A DNA stretch of 45,548 nucleotides from contig CAITDI010000017.1 in assembly GCA_903891095.1 (NCBI GenBank), forward strand, positions 1-45,548. The letters are read 5' to 3'. Shown piece after piece: positions 24,920 to 33,186 of the stretch (its first letter is position 1; each line of letters begins with the position of its first letter). Below the pieces are notes generated by a model. The model did not search any database and was not told where the DNA came from. It saw nothing but the letters and a program-made list of their open reading frames with translations. The stretch is from an uncultured bacterium (GTDB lineage Bacteria; Planctomycetota; Phycisphaerae; Phycisphaerales; SM1A02). Both the position numbers and the translations under genes were made by a program.

Positions 24920-26017
24920 ATGCCGCTCACGCCAGCCGACCTCACCGACGCCCTCCGCACCGTGCTCGACCCGGACATCCGCAAGGACCTGGTCACCCTC
25001 GGCATGGTCAAGGAAACCAAGGTCGAAGGCGACCGCGCCAAGGTCACCGTCGAGTTGACCACCCCCGCCTGTCCCATGAAGGACAAGATCCGCGGCGACA
25101 TCGAGGCCGCGATCAAGGCCAAGGCCACCGAGCGCGGCGCGCCGTACTCGGGCGTCGACGTGACTTTCACTGCCGATGTCCGCCGCGCCAACGACAAGAC
25201 CCGTGACGGCGCGAACCCGCTGCCGGGCGTCCGCCAGGTCATCGCGGTCGGCGCGGGCAAGGGCGGCGTCGGCAAGTCGACGGTGTCGGTCAACCTCGCC
25301 GTCGCGCTCGCGCGGATGGGCGCCAAGGTCGGCCTCCTCGACGGCGACATCTACGGACCGAGCGCGCCCACGATGCTCGGCCTCGAGGACGAAGCCACGC
25401 AGGCGCGCGGCAACATGCTGCTCCCGTTTGAGGTGCACGGCATCAAGGCGATGACCATCGGCAAGCTCGTCGACGCCGACAAGCCGCTCATCTGGCGCGG
25501 ACCGATGGCGCACGGCGCGTTCAAGCAGCTCGCCACGCAGACCGAATGGGGCGAGCTCGACTACATGATCGTCGACCTGCCGCCGGGCACGGGCGATGTG
25601 CCGCTCACGCTGTCGCAGCTCCTTCCGCTCTCGGGCGCGGTGATCGTGTGCACGCCGCAGATCGTCGCGCAGGACGACGCGCGCCGCGCCGCCAAGATGT
25701 TCGAGCAGCTCGGCGTGCCGGTGATCGGCGTCGTCGAGAACATGAGCTACTTCGTCGACGACACCGGCAAGGAGCACGATCTCTTCGGCCGCGGCGGCGC
25801 GGAGATCATGGCGCAGACGATGGGGCTCAACTTCCTCGGCTCGATCGCGATCCGCACCGCGCTGCGCGTCAACAGCGACCGCGGCACCCCGCTCGCCAAC
25901 TGGAACGACGCGCGCCTCGGCCAGGAGTTCGACACCGTCGCGCGCAACATCGCGTCGCGCGTCTCGATGCTCTCGATGCTCGGTCAGTTCGTGCAGCCGA
26001 CGATCAGCGTGCACTGA
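24920..26017 (+). CDS. mrp: Mrp/ApbC/NBP35-type Fe-S cluster carrier ATPase
   Basis: 365-residue P-loop ATPase that carries or inserts iron-sulfur clusters. An N-terminal MIP18/DUF59-like domain (about residues 1-95, 'ALRTVLDPDIRKDLVTLGMV', 'TTPACPMKD') is followed by the deviant Walker A 'AVGAGKGGVGKSTVSVNLA' (about 110-128), 'LLDGDIYGPSAP', the Walker B 'YMIVDLPPGTGD' and 'GVVENMSYF'. The usual CxxC cluster motif after ENMSYF (typically ENMSYFxCPxC) is replaced by ENMSYFVDDTGKEHDLFG, so the paired cysteines are missing. ATG 24920 directly precedes the DUF59 start. Convergent with the OlsF-like gene, 16 bases apart. Confidence 0.93.
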   Translation: MPLTPADLTDALRTVLDPDIRKDLVTLGMVKETKVEGDRAKVTVELTTPACPMKDKIRGDIEAAIKAKATERGAPYSGVDVTFTADVRRANDKTRDGANPLPGVRQVIAVGAGKGGVGKSTVSVNLAVALARMGAKVGLLDGDIYGPSAPTMLGLEDEATQARGNMLLPFEVHGIKAMTIGKLVDADKPLIWRGPMAHGAFKQLATQTEWGELDYMIVDLPPGTGDVPLTLSQLLPLSGAVIVCTPQIVAQDDARRAAKMFEQLGVPVIGVVENMSYFVDDTGKEHDLFGRGGAEIMAQTMGLNFLGSIAIRTALRVNSDRGTPLANWNDARLGQEFDTVARNIASRVSMLSMLGQFVQPTISVH

Positions 26018-26033
26018 ATCCGCGCGCGCGGCC

Positions 26034-27824
26034 TCACTCGCCGGCAAAGCGCTGCTTGAACTCCGCCATCGCGTCGTCGCCCACGTAGTGGCGCACGATG
26101 CGGTCGTCGATCTGCGCGATGTCGACGAGCATGAGCGCGTCGATCACGTCGCCAAAGTCCGCGTCGACGTTGAACGCGAGGAGCTTGGCGTTGAGGCGCA
26201 GGTACTGGCGCAGCAGCACGGGGACCGCGCGCTCGCCGCGCTCGATCTCCTCGATCAGCCGCTCGACGTTGAGAAGGTCCGCGGTCGCCTCGGCGCGCTC
26301 GCGCTCGGTCCAGCACGCGACGCCCTGCCGTGCGGGCGGATTGCGGGGCGACACGAGCTTGGCGAACGGCGTCGACATGCGGTGCCGCTCGAGGAACTCC
26401 ATGATGAGCTCCTTCGACATCGAGGTGTAGTCGTTGGAGATGCTCACCGGCCCGAACATGCGGCGGTGGCCGTTCATGAACATGAACACGCCGATGCCCT
26501 TCCACAGGAGCGAGAGCGGCATCGGCTGGCGCTGGTACTCGACGCGCACGAACGAGCGGCCGAGCTCGACGGCATCGCCGAGCTCGGCGAGGATGCGCGG
26601 CGAATACTCGAACAGCGTGCTCGTGTAGAGCCCGGAGACGCCCTTGTCCTTGGTGAGTTCCGCGACCACGCCCGCGCGGTAGCCGCCGACGATCTCGCGC
26701 TTCTCGCGGTGCCAGACGATCAGCTGCGTGTACGACGGATCGAACGCGTCGATGTCGATCGGCTTGCCGCTGCCCTCGCCGACGGCGCGGAACGCGATCT
26801 CGCGCAGGCGCCCGATCTCGGTCATCGCCTGCGGGATCGCCGACGCGCGCGTGGCGAACACGTCGAACGCGCCCTCCGAGAAGAGCCGCGCGCCCGCGGG
26901 CAGCGCCTTGAACTCGGCCTCGAGCTGCTCAGGCGTCGCGGCCTGCGCTGCGACGGGCGCGTGCGACTGCTGCGCCTGATGACCGCGCGTCGCGCGCGCG
27001 GTGCGGCGCAGGAGCTCCGAGCGACCGCGCACGAAGCGCGTGAGCTCCTCGGCGTCGAGCGAGCTGCCTTCGGTCGCGATCGCGCGGCCAAAGCGCATCT
27101 CGATGGTCTTGCCGCAGCGGGCGACGAACTCGTTCGGCAGCAGCGCCGTGCGGAGACGGGGATGCAGGAGACCCGCGGCGTGGAACACGCCACGATTGGT
27201 GCCCTCGACCCACGCAGGCACGACGCGCGCCTTGGCGGTCATGGCCAGACGAAAGGCAACGGTCGACCAGAGCGCGTCGTGCGGCGTCCACTCGCCCCAG
27301 CTCACCGCGCTGACTTCGCCCGCGGGGAACACGACCAGCACGTGGCCATCCTTGATCCAGCGCATCGCGTCGCGCAGCGCGAGGGCGTTGCGGCGCGGAG
27401 CATCGCCGCCGCCAAACGGATCGACGCCGATCGCGTGCTCGGAGAAGAACGGCAGGCGCATGACCATGCCGTTGACGAGCAGCTTGGCGTCGGGACGACG
27501 ACGCAGCACCGCCGCGAGCAGCGCGGCACCATCGGCACCGCCGAACGGGTGGTTCGACGCGACCATCACGGGACCCGTCGCGGGAATGCGCTCGAGCTCG
27601 CTCTTCGAGTACTGCGGGTGCAGGCTCATCGCGGTGATGACGCGCTCCATCACGGGGACGGACCGGTCGCCGTCCTCCACGGCGCGCGCGAACTCATCGA
27701 GCTGCGAAAGGCCAAGGGCCCGCTCGGCAACGCGGATCGGCCCCTCGACGACGGAGCGCAGCCAGCCCGCGCTCGGGCGGGGAAGCCCGATGATCTGCCG
27801 TGATGGAGCTCGCTCTGCGGACAT
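26034..27824 (-). CDS. Two-domain acyltransferase, OlsF-like (amino-acid lipid synthesis)
   Basis: 596-residue fusion. The N-terminal half is a PlsC-type acyltransferase with 'VASNHPFGGADGAALLAAV' (H92 with Asp six residues on, the variant found in OlsA/OlsF-type enzymes) and 'VVFPAGEVS'. The C-terminal half (about 330-596) is an OlsB/hemolysin-like GNAT domain with 'ARLFSEGAFDVFATRAS', 'IDIDAFDPSYTQLIVW', 'IVGGYRAG' and 'ELGRSFVRVEYQ'. In the known OlsF enzymes these halves N-acylate ornithine and then O-acylate it. That makes ornithine or another aminolipid the likely product, by inference. ATG 27824 gives a compact start; two upstream in-frame ATGs are possible. Confidence 0.82.
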   Translation of the reverse strand: MSAERAPSRQIIGLPRPSAGWLRSVVEGPIRVAERALGLSQLDEFARAVEDGDRSVPVMERVITAMSLHPQYSKSELERIPATGPVMVASNHPFGGADGAALLAAVLRRRPDAKLLVNGMVMRLPFFSEHAIGVDPFGGGDAPRRNALALRDAMRWIKDGHVLVVFPAGEVSAVSWGEWTPHDALWSTVAFRLAMTAKARVVPAWVEGTNRGVFHAAGLLHPRLRTALLPNEFVARCGKTIEMRFGRAIATEGSSLDAEELTRFVRGRSELLRRTARATRGHQAQQSHAPVAAQAATPEQLEAEFKALPAGARLFSEGAFDVFATRASAIPQAMTEIGRLREIAFRAVGEGSGKPIDIDAFDPSYTQLIVWHREKREIVGGYRAGVVAELTKDKGVSGLYTSTLFEYSPRILAELGDAVELGRSFVRVEYQRQPMPLSLLWKGIGVFMFMNGHRRMFGPVSISNDYTSMSKELIMEFLERHRMSTPFAKLVSPRNPPARQGVACWTERERAEATADLLNVERLIEEIERGERAVPVLLRQYLRLNAKLLAFNVDADFGDVIDALMLVDIAQIDDRIVRHYVGDDAMAEFKQRFAGE

Positions 27825-27949
27825 GGGTCGCATTCTCCGCCCTACCCGATGCTCCGCAAGCACCGCGGAGGCAGGTCCGAGCGGAATGAACGAAATCACG
27901 ACATGATTCTGCGGTCATCCTTACCTGAACTGCCGTGCAAGCCGCTCGA

Positions 27950-27986
27950 GGCAAAAGAAAACGCCGCCCGAACGAATCGGGCGGCG
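27950..27986 (-). terminator. Intrinsic terminator downstream of PEP-CTERM gene
   Basis: On the minus strand a 9-bp GC stem (27962-27970 with 27978-27986) with a 7-base loop is followed by TTTTCTTTT. It lies 30 bases after the stop of the gene at 28017 and before the OlsF-like gene. Confidence 0.85.
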
Positions 27987-28016
27987 GGAGCAACCTTCGC
28001 GGCGCTGGCTGGACGA

Positions 28017-28745
28017 CTAGCGGCGGCGGCGGGCTGCAAGGCCTCCGGCGATACCGAGCAGCGCGAACGCGCCCGGCGCGGGGACGACTCTGAACTGATC
28101 CTGCGCGGTCGGGCTGTCCCAACCTTCGGCTGCGATGGAGCGCCATCCGCCCTGTCCGAGCGAAGCGACCATGCTGCCGTAGATCTTCGCCGACTCGCCG
28201 GTGAGCGCGGCGCGGAACGCGCCGTTCGTCAGCGAGAGCCGCGACACGAGGGTGGCCTCGTCGACGCTGCCGAAGTTCTCGTGGATGATCTCCCAGCCGA
28301 GCGCGCAGAACGCGGCGCTGGCAGCCGAGCCAGTGCCCGCGGAAGCCACGACGCGGCTGTCCGACTCGAGCCAGCGCGACATCGCGTCGCGCAGCACGTT
28401 CGCCTTGACGATGCCCATCGGGCCCGGCGCCGGCGGCGTCTGCGGTGCGTTCTCGAGCGAGACCGGGTTAAACACGTAGGTCGTGCCCGAGGTCACGCCC
28501 TGGTAGAGCTGCGCGCACCAGGTGTAGACGGTCGAGCCGCCCACATCCCACTTGTGCTCCGCGAGCTTGAGGTTGAACGAGGTGATGGCGACGGACGAAT
28601 CCCACGCGAGCGAGCTGGAGTAGCCCACGGCGTGCGTTTCGAAATTGCCGTAGCCGACGTAGTTCGCGGAGAAACCCGCGGAGGCCACTGGCGTGACTGC
28701 AGCGACGGACAGACCGGTCGCGATGATCGCGTTACGAAACTTCAT
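28017..28745 (-). CDS. Secreted protein with PEP-CTERM-like sorting tail
   Basis: 242-residue exported protein. The signal peptide (MKFRNAIIATGLSVAAVTPVASA) is followed by a compact domain with two prominent Trp/Cys features ('YTWCAQLYQGV', 'FCALGWEIIHENF'). The C-terminus is a tripartite sorting signal: 'VVPAPGAFALLGIAGGLAARRRR', i.e. a P-A-P-G motif, a hydrophobic helix and an Arg cluster. This variant of PEP-CTERM is processed by an exosortase in other bacteria; no exosortase gene is in the window. ATG 28745 has an AGGAG site. It is monocistronic with its own terminator. The main domain is unrecognised. Confidence 0.88.
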   Translation of the reverse strand: MKFRNAIIATGLSVAAVTPVASAGFSANYVGYGNFETHAVGYSSSLAWDSSVAITSFNLKLAEHKWDVGGSTVYTWCAQLYQGVTSGTTYVFNPVSLENAPQTPPAPGPMGIVKANVLRDAMSRWLESDSRVVASAGTGSAASAAFCALGWEIIHENFGSVDEATLVSRLSLTNGAFRAALTGESAKIYGSMVASLGQGGWRSIAAEGWDSPTAQDQFRVVPAPGAFALLGIAGGLAARRRR

Positions 28746-29420
28746 CTCTTCTCCTGACGAATGCTGGAAACCCCTGGACGAGTGGAGGACAACACCTACC
28801 GATAGCGCCGTCCACCTCGGATCAGTCGTAAGATGTCTCCAGATATAGACTTAGGCAAACCAGCGCCCCCAAATCCGCTACAAATGTCACAATCGCGTTG
28901 CGTGATCATCCACAGGGGTGAAGAGTCGGATTTTTACGGGGCGCTCCCAGTCTGGTGCGCTGCGGGGCGCAGCTTGGCGCATCCGCGCCCAACCGGAGCC
29001 AGCGCAAAACAGCGCAAAAACACGATGGCCCCGCTGTACGCGGGGCCAACGAGGCTCCAGGTGTGACGAACTGGAGCGAGGAGTGAGACCTTCAAGCCTA
29101 CTGACCTGCCACCAGCTGCCCATGCGCAACTGGTACGCCGCGGATATCTCTTCACGACCGCCTGCCGAGGCAGGCGGTACGCCCGTGGAGCTGCGTTCAC
29201 CCACGGCCCTGCTTGCTTCCGCTTTCTCAATGCCCCTGCGACCTGACATGGTCCATCGAACAGGCCGCGAAACTGCGATCCTGACAGTGAACCACGGGAT
29301 ATGTACAACGGAAACCCTTGCGTGCAAGGAATTTGCGTTCAACACGCCGCGATCTTCGTAGACAAAGGCTGCAGAGCGAGTCCTCGCCGCCCGTGCCCTT
29401 GGTTTATTGACAATTCAACT
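28746..29420. other. 675-base interval without a supported gene
   Basis: Base composition is visibly less GC-rich than the flanking genes, with several A/T-rich stretches. It holds a perfect 20-bp palindrome at about 29159-29178 (CCGCCTGCC/GGCAGGCGG type) and a minus-strand terminator at 29015-29047. Overlapping open frames exist on both strands (for example 28918-29361 plus and 28887-29345 minus), but none shows the codon bias of the real genes or a recognisable domain. It could hold a kbl 3' UTR, a small RNA or decayed sequence. Confidence 0.5.
29015..29047 (-). terminator. Intrinsic terminator (minus strand) downstream of kbl
   Basis: 8-bp stem GGCCCCGC/GCGGGGCC with a 5-base loop (29027-29047), followed on the minus strand by ATCGTG and TTTTT. 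It is about 370 bases past the kbl stop, so either kbl has a long 3' UTR or another minus-strand transcript ends here. Confidence 0.65.
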
Positions 29421-30644
29421 TCACGCGAACTCTCGACGGAGCACCTTGAGCCCGTCGACAAGCTGGCGGATGTGGCCGGCCTCGTGCGCGGCCGAGATCT
29501 GCACGCGCAGACGCGCGTGACCCTCGGGAACCACGGGGAATCCGAAGCCGATCACGAACACGCCGAGCTCGAGCAGGCGCTTTGACATCGCGATCGCCTT
29601 GGCGGTGTCGTGCACGATGATCGGGCAGATCGCCGTCGGGCTGTTCAGGACCTCGAAGCCCGCTTCACGGATGCCCGCGCGCGCGGCGTCGACATTCGCG
29701 CGCAGCTTGGCCACGCGCTGCGGCTCGCGCATGAGGACCTCGATCGCCTTGTCGGCGCTGCAGGCGATGGTGCACGGCAGCGCGTTCGAGAACAGCGTCG
29801 GCCGACCGCGCTGGAGCAGCAGGTCGATCGCGCGCCTGGAGCCCGCGATGTAGCCGCCCGCGCCGCCGCCGAGCGCCTTGCCCAGCGTGCCGGTGATGTA
29901 GTCGATCTGCGTGCCCTTCATCCCCTGCGCCTCGTGCGTGCCGCGGCCGGTCGCGCCCATCACGCCCGTGCCGTGCGAATCGTCGACCACGAGGTACGCG
30001 CCGAACTCGTCGCAGAGCTTGCGCATGGCCGGCAGGTCCGCGATGTCGCCTTCCATCGAGAACACTCCGTCGGTGACGACCCAGATCGTGCCGGTCATCT
30101 CGGGGTTCGCGCGCGCCTCGACGAGCTTCGCGCGGAGCGACTCGAGGTTGTTGTGGCGATAGACGGTCTTGAGCAGGCCCTTCTTGATCACGGCGGCGAG
30201 ACGAACGCCGTCGATGATCGACGCGTGGTTGAGCTCGTCCGAGATGATGATGTCGCCCGGCTCGCAGAGCGTCGGGAAGATCGCCTCGTTGGCGTTCCAG
30301 CAGCTCGTGAAGGTGTACGACGCCTCGACGCCGTAGAACTCCGCGATGCGCGCCTCAAGCGTGTGGTGGCAGTCGAACGTGCCGCAGATGAACCGGACGC
30401 TCGCCGTGCCCGCGCCGTACTTGCGGATGCCCGCGATGCCCGCCTCGACGACCTCGGGGTGGTTCGCCAGGCCGAGGTAGTTGTTCGAGCAGAAGCACGC
30501 GACCTCGCCGTAGCCCTTGAGCTTGACGGTCGCGTCCATCGGGCCCTCGATCGTCTGGAGGTGCTTGAGCTGGCCGTTCTGGCGGAGCGTCTCGAGGATC
30601 TGCTGGGTGCGCGAAGGGAAGGTCGGGGCGGCGAGAGTCTGCAT
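29421..30644 (-). CDS. kbl: Glycine C-acetyltransferase (2-amino-3-ketobutyrate CoA ligase)
   Basis: 407-residue PLP enzyme of the alpha-oxoamine synthase family that cleaves 2-amino-3-ketobutyrate with CoA to glycine and acetyl-CoA, the second step of threonine degradation. Motifs are 'CFCSNNYLGLANHPEV', 'YGAGTASVRFICGTFDCHHTLE', 'DELNHASIIDG', 'VVDDSHGTGVMG' and the PLP lysine in 'TGTLGKALGGGAGGY'. A TAGACT hexamer lies 6 bases before ATG 30644. The matching SDR-type threonine dehydrogenase is two genes upstream on the same strand, which supports Kbl over BioF. Confidence 0.94.
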   Translation of the reverse strand: MQTLAAPTFPSRTQQILETLRQNGQLKHLQTIEGPMDATVKLKGYGEVACFCSNNYLGLANHPEVVEAGIAGIRKYGAGTASVRFICGTFDCHHTLEARIAEFYGVEASYTFTSCWNANEAIFPTLCEPGDIIISDELNHASIIDGVRLAAVIKKGLLKTVYRHNNLESLRAKLVEARANPEMTGTIWVVTDGVFSMEGDIADLPAMRKLCDEFGAYLVVDDSHGTGVMGATGRGTHEAQGMKGTQIDYITGTLGKALGGGAGGYIAGSRRAIDLLLQRGRPTLFSNALPCTIACSADKAIEVLMREPQRVAKLRANVDAARAGIREAGFEVLNSPTAICPIIVHDTAKAIAMSKRLLELGVFVIGFGFPVVPEGHARLRVQISAAHEAGHIRQLVDGLKVLRREFA

Positions 30645-30679
30645 CGCGGAAGTCTACAGGACCGCGCGAAGCCCGTCAG

Positions 30680-32014
30680 TCACTCCGCGAACGACACCCG
30701 CTCCGACTGCCGCTCGAGCCGCGTCGCCTCGAACATCGGGAACGCGCGCAGCCCCGCCAGCATCGCGAGCAGCATGTGCGGGAACCCCGCGATGCGCGCG
30801 TTGAACGCGGTCGCGATGCCGTTGTAGTAGGTCCGCGAAAGCGCGATACGGTTCTCGGTGCGCACGAGCTCCTCCTGCAGCTTGAGGAAGCCCTGCTGCG
30901 CGACGAGCTCCGGGTAGCGCTCCGCGAGCGCCGTGAAGAGCGGCGCGAGCCCCACCACGCGCGCGCCGCCGCCGCGGACATCGGTCGCCGCGAGCGCAGC
31001 CTGCGAGCGCAGCAGCGCGATGACCTTCTGCGTCTCCGCCTCGTGGTCGCGCAGGCCCTTCACGCTCGCCGCGAGGTTCGGCAGCAGGTCGCAGCGCCGC
31101 TTGAGCTCGACGTCGATGTTCGACCACGCGCGCCGCACGCGCTCGCGCAGCGTCGTGAGCGAGTTGTAGAGCGCCCAGGTCCAGAAGAACGCGTAGAGCG
31201 CGATGTACCCGACGACCGTCGCGATCGACCCGAGGAGCCGCGCGCCGTTGCTCAAGCTGTTCTCGTTCGCCAGGATCAGAAACGCGGCGAGCAGGATCAC
31301 GGCCCCGAAGATCCCCCACAGCCACGCACCCCACGCGTAGCCGCGGCCGATCTCGGCTTCCTTGCGCACCGAGATCAGGAAGATCCGCGCATCGCGGTCG
31401 GCCGCGATCTCCGCGGCGACCATGTCCTGCCGCTCGCGCGCGCGGCCCATCACGAAGATCTCGTGATGCAGCGGGATCGCCTCCTCGCGGAAGGTGCGGC
31501 GATGCGTCGAGTCCGCGATCGCGCCGCGCGGCCCCTTGCCGTAGTACAGCGGGTCGCCGGGCGAGCAGTACTCGCTGACCACGGTCACGGTCTCCACGCT
31601 CGCGCCATCAGGGCGGATCAGCACGTGCCCAGTGCCGTCGCTGAGATAGAACGGAAGCTGCTCGCCGCCCGAGGCGATCGTCGTCGAACCGCTCTCGGTG
31701 CGCGTGCGCGTGCGGGTGTTGCCCTTCTCATCTCTGTAGGTCTCGACGACGGTGCGCTCCCAGTGCTCGGACACCTCCCACGTGTAGTGCACGCAGGCGA
31801 TCTCCGCGAGGTAGCTGTGCACAGGCGTGTCGCTCTCGGCCGTGCCCTGCAGCTCGACGTCGCCGACGAAGACGCCTTCGCACTTCGAAGTCGGCGTATC
31901 GAGCATGTAGCGCCGCATGCGCGCCGCGCGCAGCGCCGCCCACATGCACAGGAGCACGAGCGCGCCACCGACCAGAAGAATGATGAAGAGATGTGGCTGC
32001 ATGTTTCCCTGCAT
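30680..32014 (-). CDS. GIDE-LemA fusion membrane protein
   Basis: 444-residue membrane protein. An N-terminal helix (about residues 8-28) leads into a GIDE/MULAN-type domain (about 40-210), marked by 'CEGVFVGDVELQGTAE', 'VHYTWEVSEHWER', an Arg/Thr-rich loop and 'YCSPGDPLYYGKGPRG'. Two helices follow (about 225-245 and 255-285), then a LemA domain (about 285-430) with 'LTTLRERVRRAWSNIDVELKRRCDLLPNLAASVKGL' and 'YYNGIATAFNARIAGFP'. LemA proteins usually have only one helix plus the LemA bundle, so the fusion is notable. ATG 32002 (preceded by AGGG) is an alternative start. It lies between tdh and kbl. Confidence 0.88.
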   Translation of the reverse strand: MQGNMQPHLFIILLVGGALVLLCMWAALRAARMRRYMLDTPTSKCEGVFVGDVELQGTAESDTPVHSYLAEIACVHYTWEVSEHWERTVVETYRDEKGNTRTRTRTESGSTTIASGGEQLPFYLSDGTGHVLIRPDGASVETVTVVSEYCSPGDPLYYGKGPRGAIADSTHRRTFREEAIPLHHEIFVMGRARERQDMVAAEIAADRDARIFLISVRKEAEIGRGYAWGAWLWGIFGAVILLAAFLILANENSLSNGARLLGSIATVVGYIALYAFFWTWALYNSLTTLRERVRRAWSNIDVELKRRCDLLPNLAASVKGLRDHEAETQKVIALLRSQAALAATDVRGGGARVVGLAPLFTALAERYPELVAQQGFLKLQEELVRTENRIALSRTYYNGIATAFNARIAGFPHMLLAMLAGLRAFPMFEATRLERQSERVSFAE

Positions 32015-32042
32015 GCGCGACGCGGTCCCGCCGACCGACGCG

Positions 32043-33116
32043 TCAGCAGCCGTACCGTGCCTTGATCTTCGGCACGATGTACTCCGCGAACGCGCGGTTG
32101 AAGTCGTGCTGCGGCTTCCAACCCCAGTCGCGGCGGGCGGCGGAGTCGTCGCAGTCCTCGGGCCACGAATCGATGATGCGCTGGCGCTCGAGCGTGGGCG
32201 CGTAGGTCGTGTCGGCCTTGGGGAAGAACTCGCGCACCTTGGCGGCGATCTCCTCGGCGCTCGGCGCGAACGCGCTCACGTTGTAGACGAGGCGCGACAG
32301 CTTGGCGCGCGGCGCGTCGGCGAGCTCCATGAGCGAACGCACGGCGTCGGGCATGGTCATGAACGGAATGCGCGAGTCGGGGCGCACGAAGCACGCGTAC
32401 GGCTTGCCCTGCGCGGCGGAGTGCAGCATCTCGGGGCCGTAGTCGCTGGTGCCGCCGCTCGGCACGGTGTCGGCCGAGATGATGCCCGGGAAGCGGATCG
32501 ACCGGAAGTCGACCGTGCACTCGGGGCGGTCGGCCGCGAGCAGGCGGTAGTGGCGCGCGTAGTAGCGGCCCATCTCCTCGACGGCGCGCTTGTTGACGCC
32601 GTACATCGTGATCGGCTCGAGGCAGTGGTCCTCGTCCACGCGGCCCGCGGCGCGCTTGTCGGCGAGCGTGGGCACGCCGTAGATCGCGATCGTCGACGGG
32701 AACATGAACTTGACGGGCGTGCCGCGGCGCACCGCGCTGTCGGCCGCGAGCTTGAGCAGGTTCGCGCTGCCCATCACGTTGACCTTGAGCGCGAGCTCGG
32801 GGCTCTTCTCGCCGCGGGTCGAGAGCAGCGCCGCGAGGTGCCACACCTCGGACACATCGTGCTTGAGGCCGATGTCGTCGATCGCGGCGGGATCGCTCAC
32901 GTCGCAGGCGTAGGCCTTGCTCGCGTGCGCAGCGCGGTCCTTGGGCAGCTCGCGCACGTCCATCGCGATGATCTCGCGCTTGCCGTGGTAGCGCTGCGCG
33001 AACGCCTCGAGAAGCGCGTGACCCATCTCGCCGCCGGCGCCTGAAACAAGAATGGCACCCGTGTCGGTGGATGCGGCGCGGCTCGACTTCGGCTCTGTCA
33101 TCGTGGCGTGGCTCAT
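32043..33116 (-). CDS. L-threonine 3-dehydrogenase, SDR type
   Basis: 357-residue NAD-dependent, epimerase-like short-chain dehydrogenase. It has the Rossmann glycine motif 'ILVSGAGGEMGHALLEAF' (about residues 22-39), 'VWHLAALLST', 'FPSTIAIYG', the catalytic 'YGVNKRAVE' and the substrate-loop signature 'DFRSIRFPGIISADTVPSGGTSDYGPEM'. 'FVRPDSRIPFMTMPDA' is characteristic of the SDR class of threonine dehydrogenases (as in trypanosomes and some bacteria), not the zinc-dependent MDR type. It oxidises threonine to 2-amino-3-ketobutyrate, the Kbl substrate. ATG 33116 is chosen; ATG 33101 is also possible. Confidence 0.88.
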   Translation of the reverse strand: MSHATMTEPKSSRAASTDTGAILVSGAGGEMGHALLEAFAQRYHGKREIIAMDVRELPKDRAAHASKAYACDVSDPAAIDDIGLKHDVSEVWHLAALLSTRGEKSPELALKVNVMGSANLLKLAADSAVRRGTPVKFMFPSTIAIYGVPTLADKRAAGRVDEDHCLEPITMYGVNKRAVEEMGRYYARHYRLLAADRPECTVDFRSIRFPGIISADTVPSGGTSDYGPEMLHSAAQGKPYACFVRPDSRIPFMTMPDAVRSLMELADAPRAKLSRLVYNVSAFAPSAEEIAAKVREFFPKADTTYAPTLERQRIIDSWPEDCDDSAARRDWGWKPQHDFNRAFAEYIVPKIKARYGC

Positions 33117-33170
33117 GATCGTTCTGTGGTCGTGTGGATCGGAGGATGCTGGCGCGGAACGCAGGCGGCG

Positions 33171-33180
33171 AGTATAGGTT
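33171..33180. promoter_or_regulatory. Overlapping divergent -10 elements between tdh and cupin
   Basis: The minus strand reads TATACT (33171-33176), about 55 bases before the threonine dehydrogenase start. The plus strand reads TAGGTT (33175-33180), 6 bases before the cupin ATG. The two promoters would compete for the same site. Confidence 0.45.
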
Positions 33181-33186
33181 GCGCCC

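Noticed and set aside
28918-29361. 147-codon plus-strand frame (and 152-codon minus frame at 28887-29345) as genes
   Set aside because: No codon bias, no domain. Both run through the palindrome and the terminator hairpin.
28746-29420. tmRNA, RNase P RNA or 6S RNA in the gene-free interval
   Set aside because: No tRNA-like ends, no tag reading frame, and none of the conserved RNase P core sequences are visible.
29421-30644. BioF (8-amino-7-oxononanoate synthase) rather than Kbl
   Set aside because: The sequence signatures and the linked threonine dehydrogenase favour glycine C-acetyltransferase; no other biotin gene is near.
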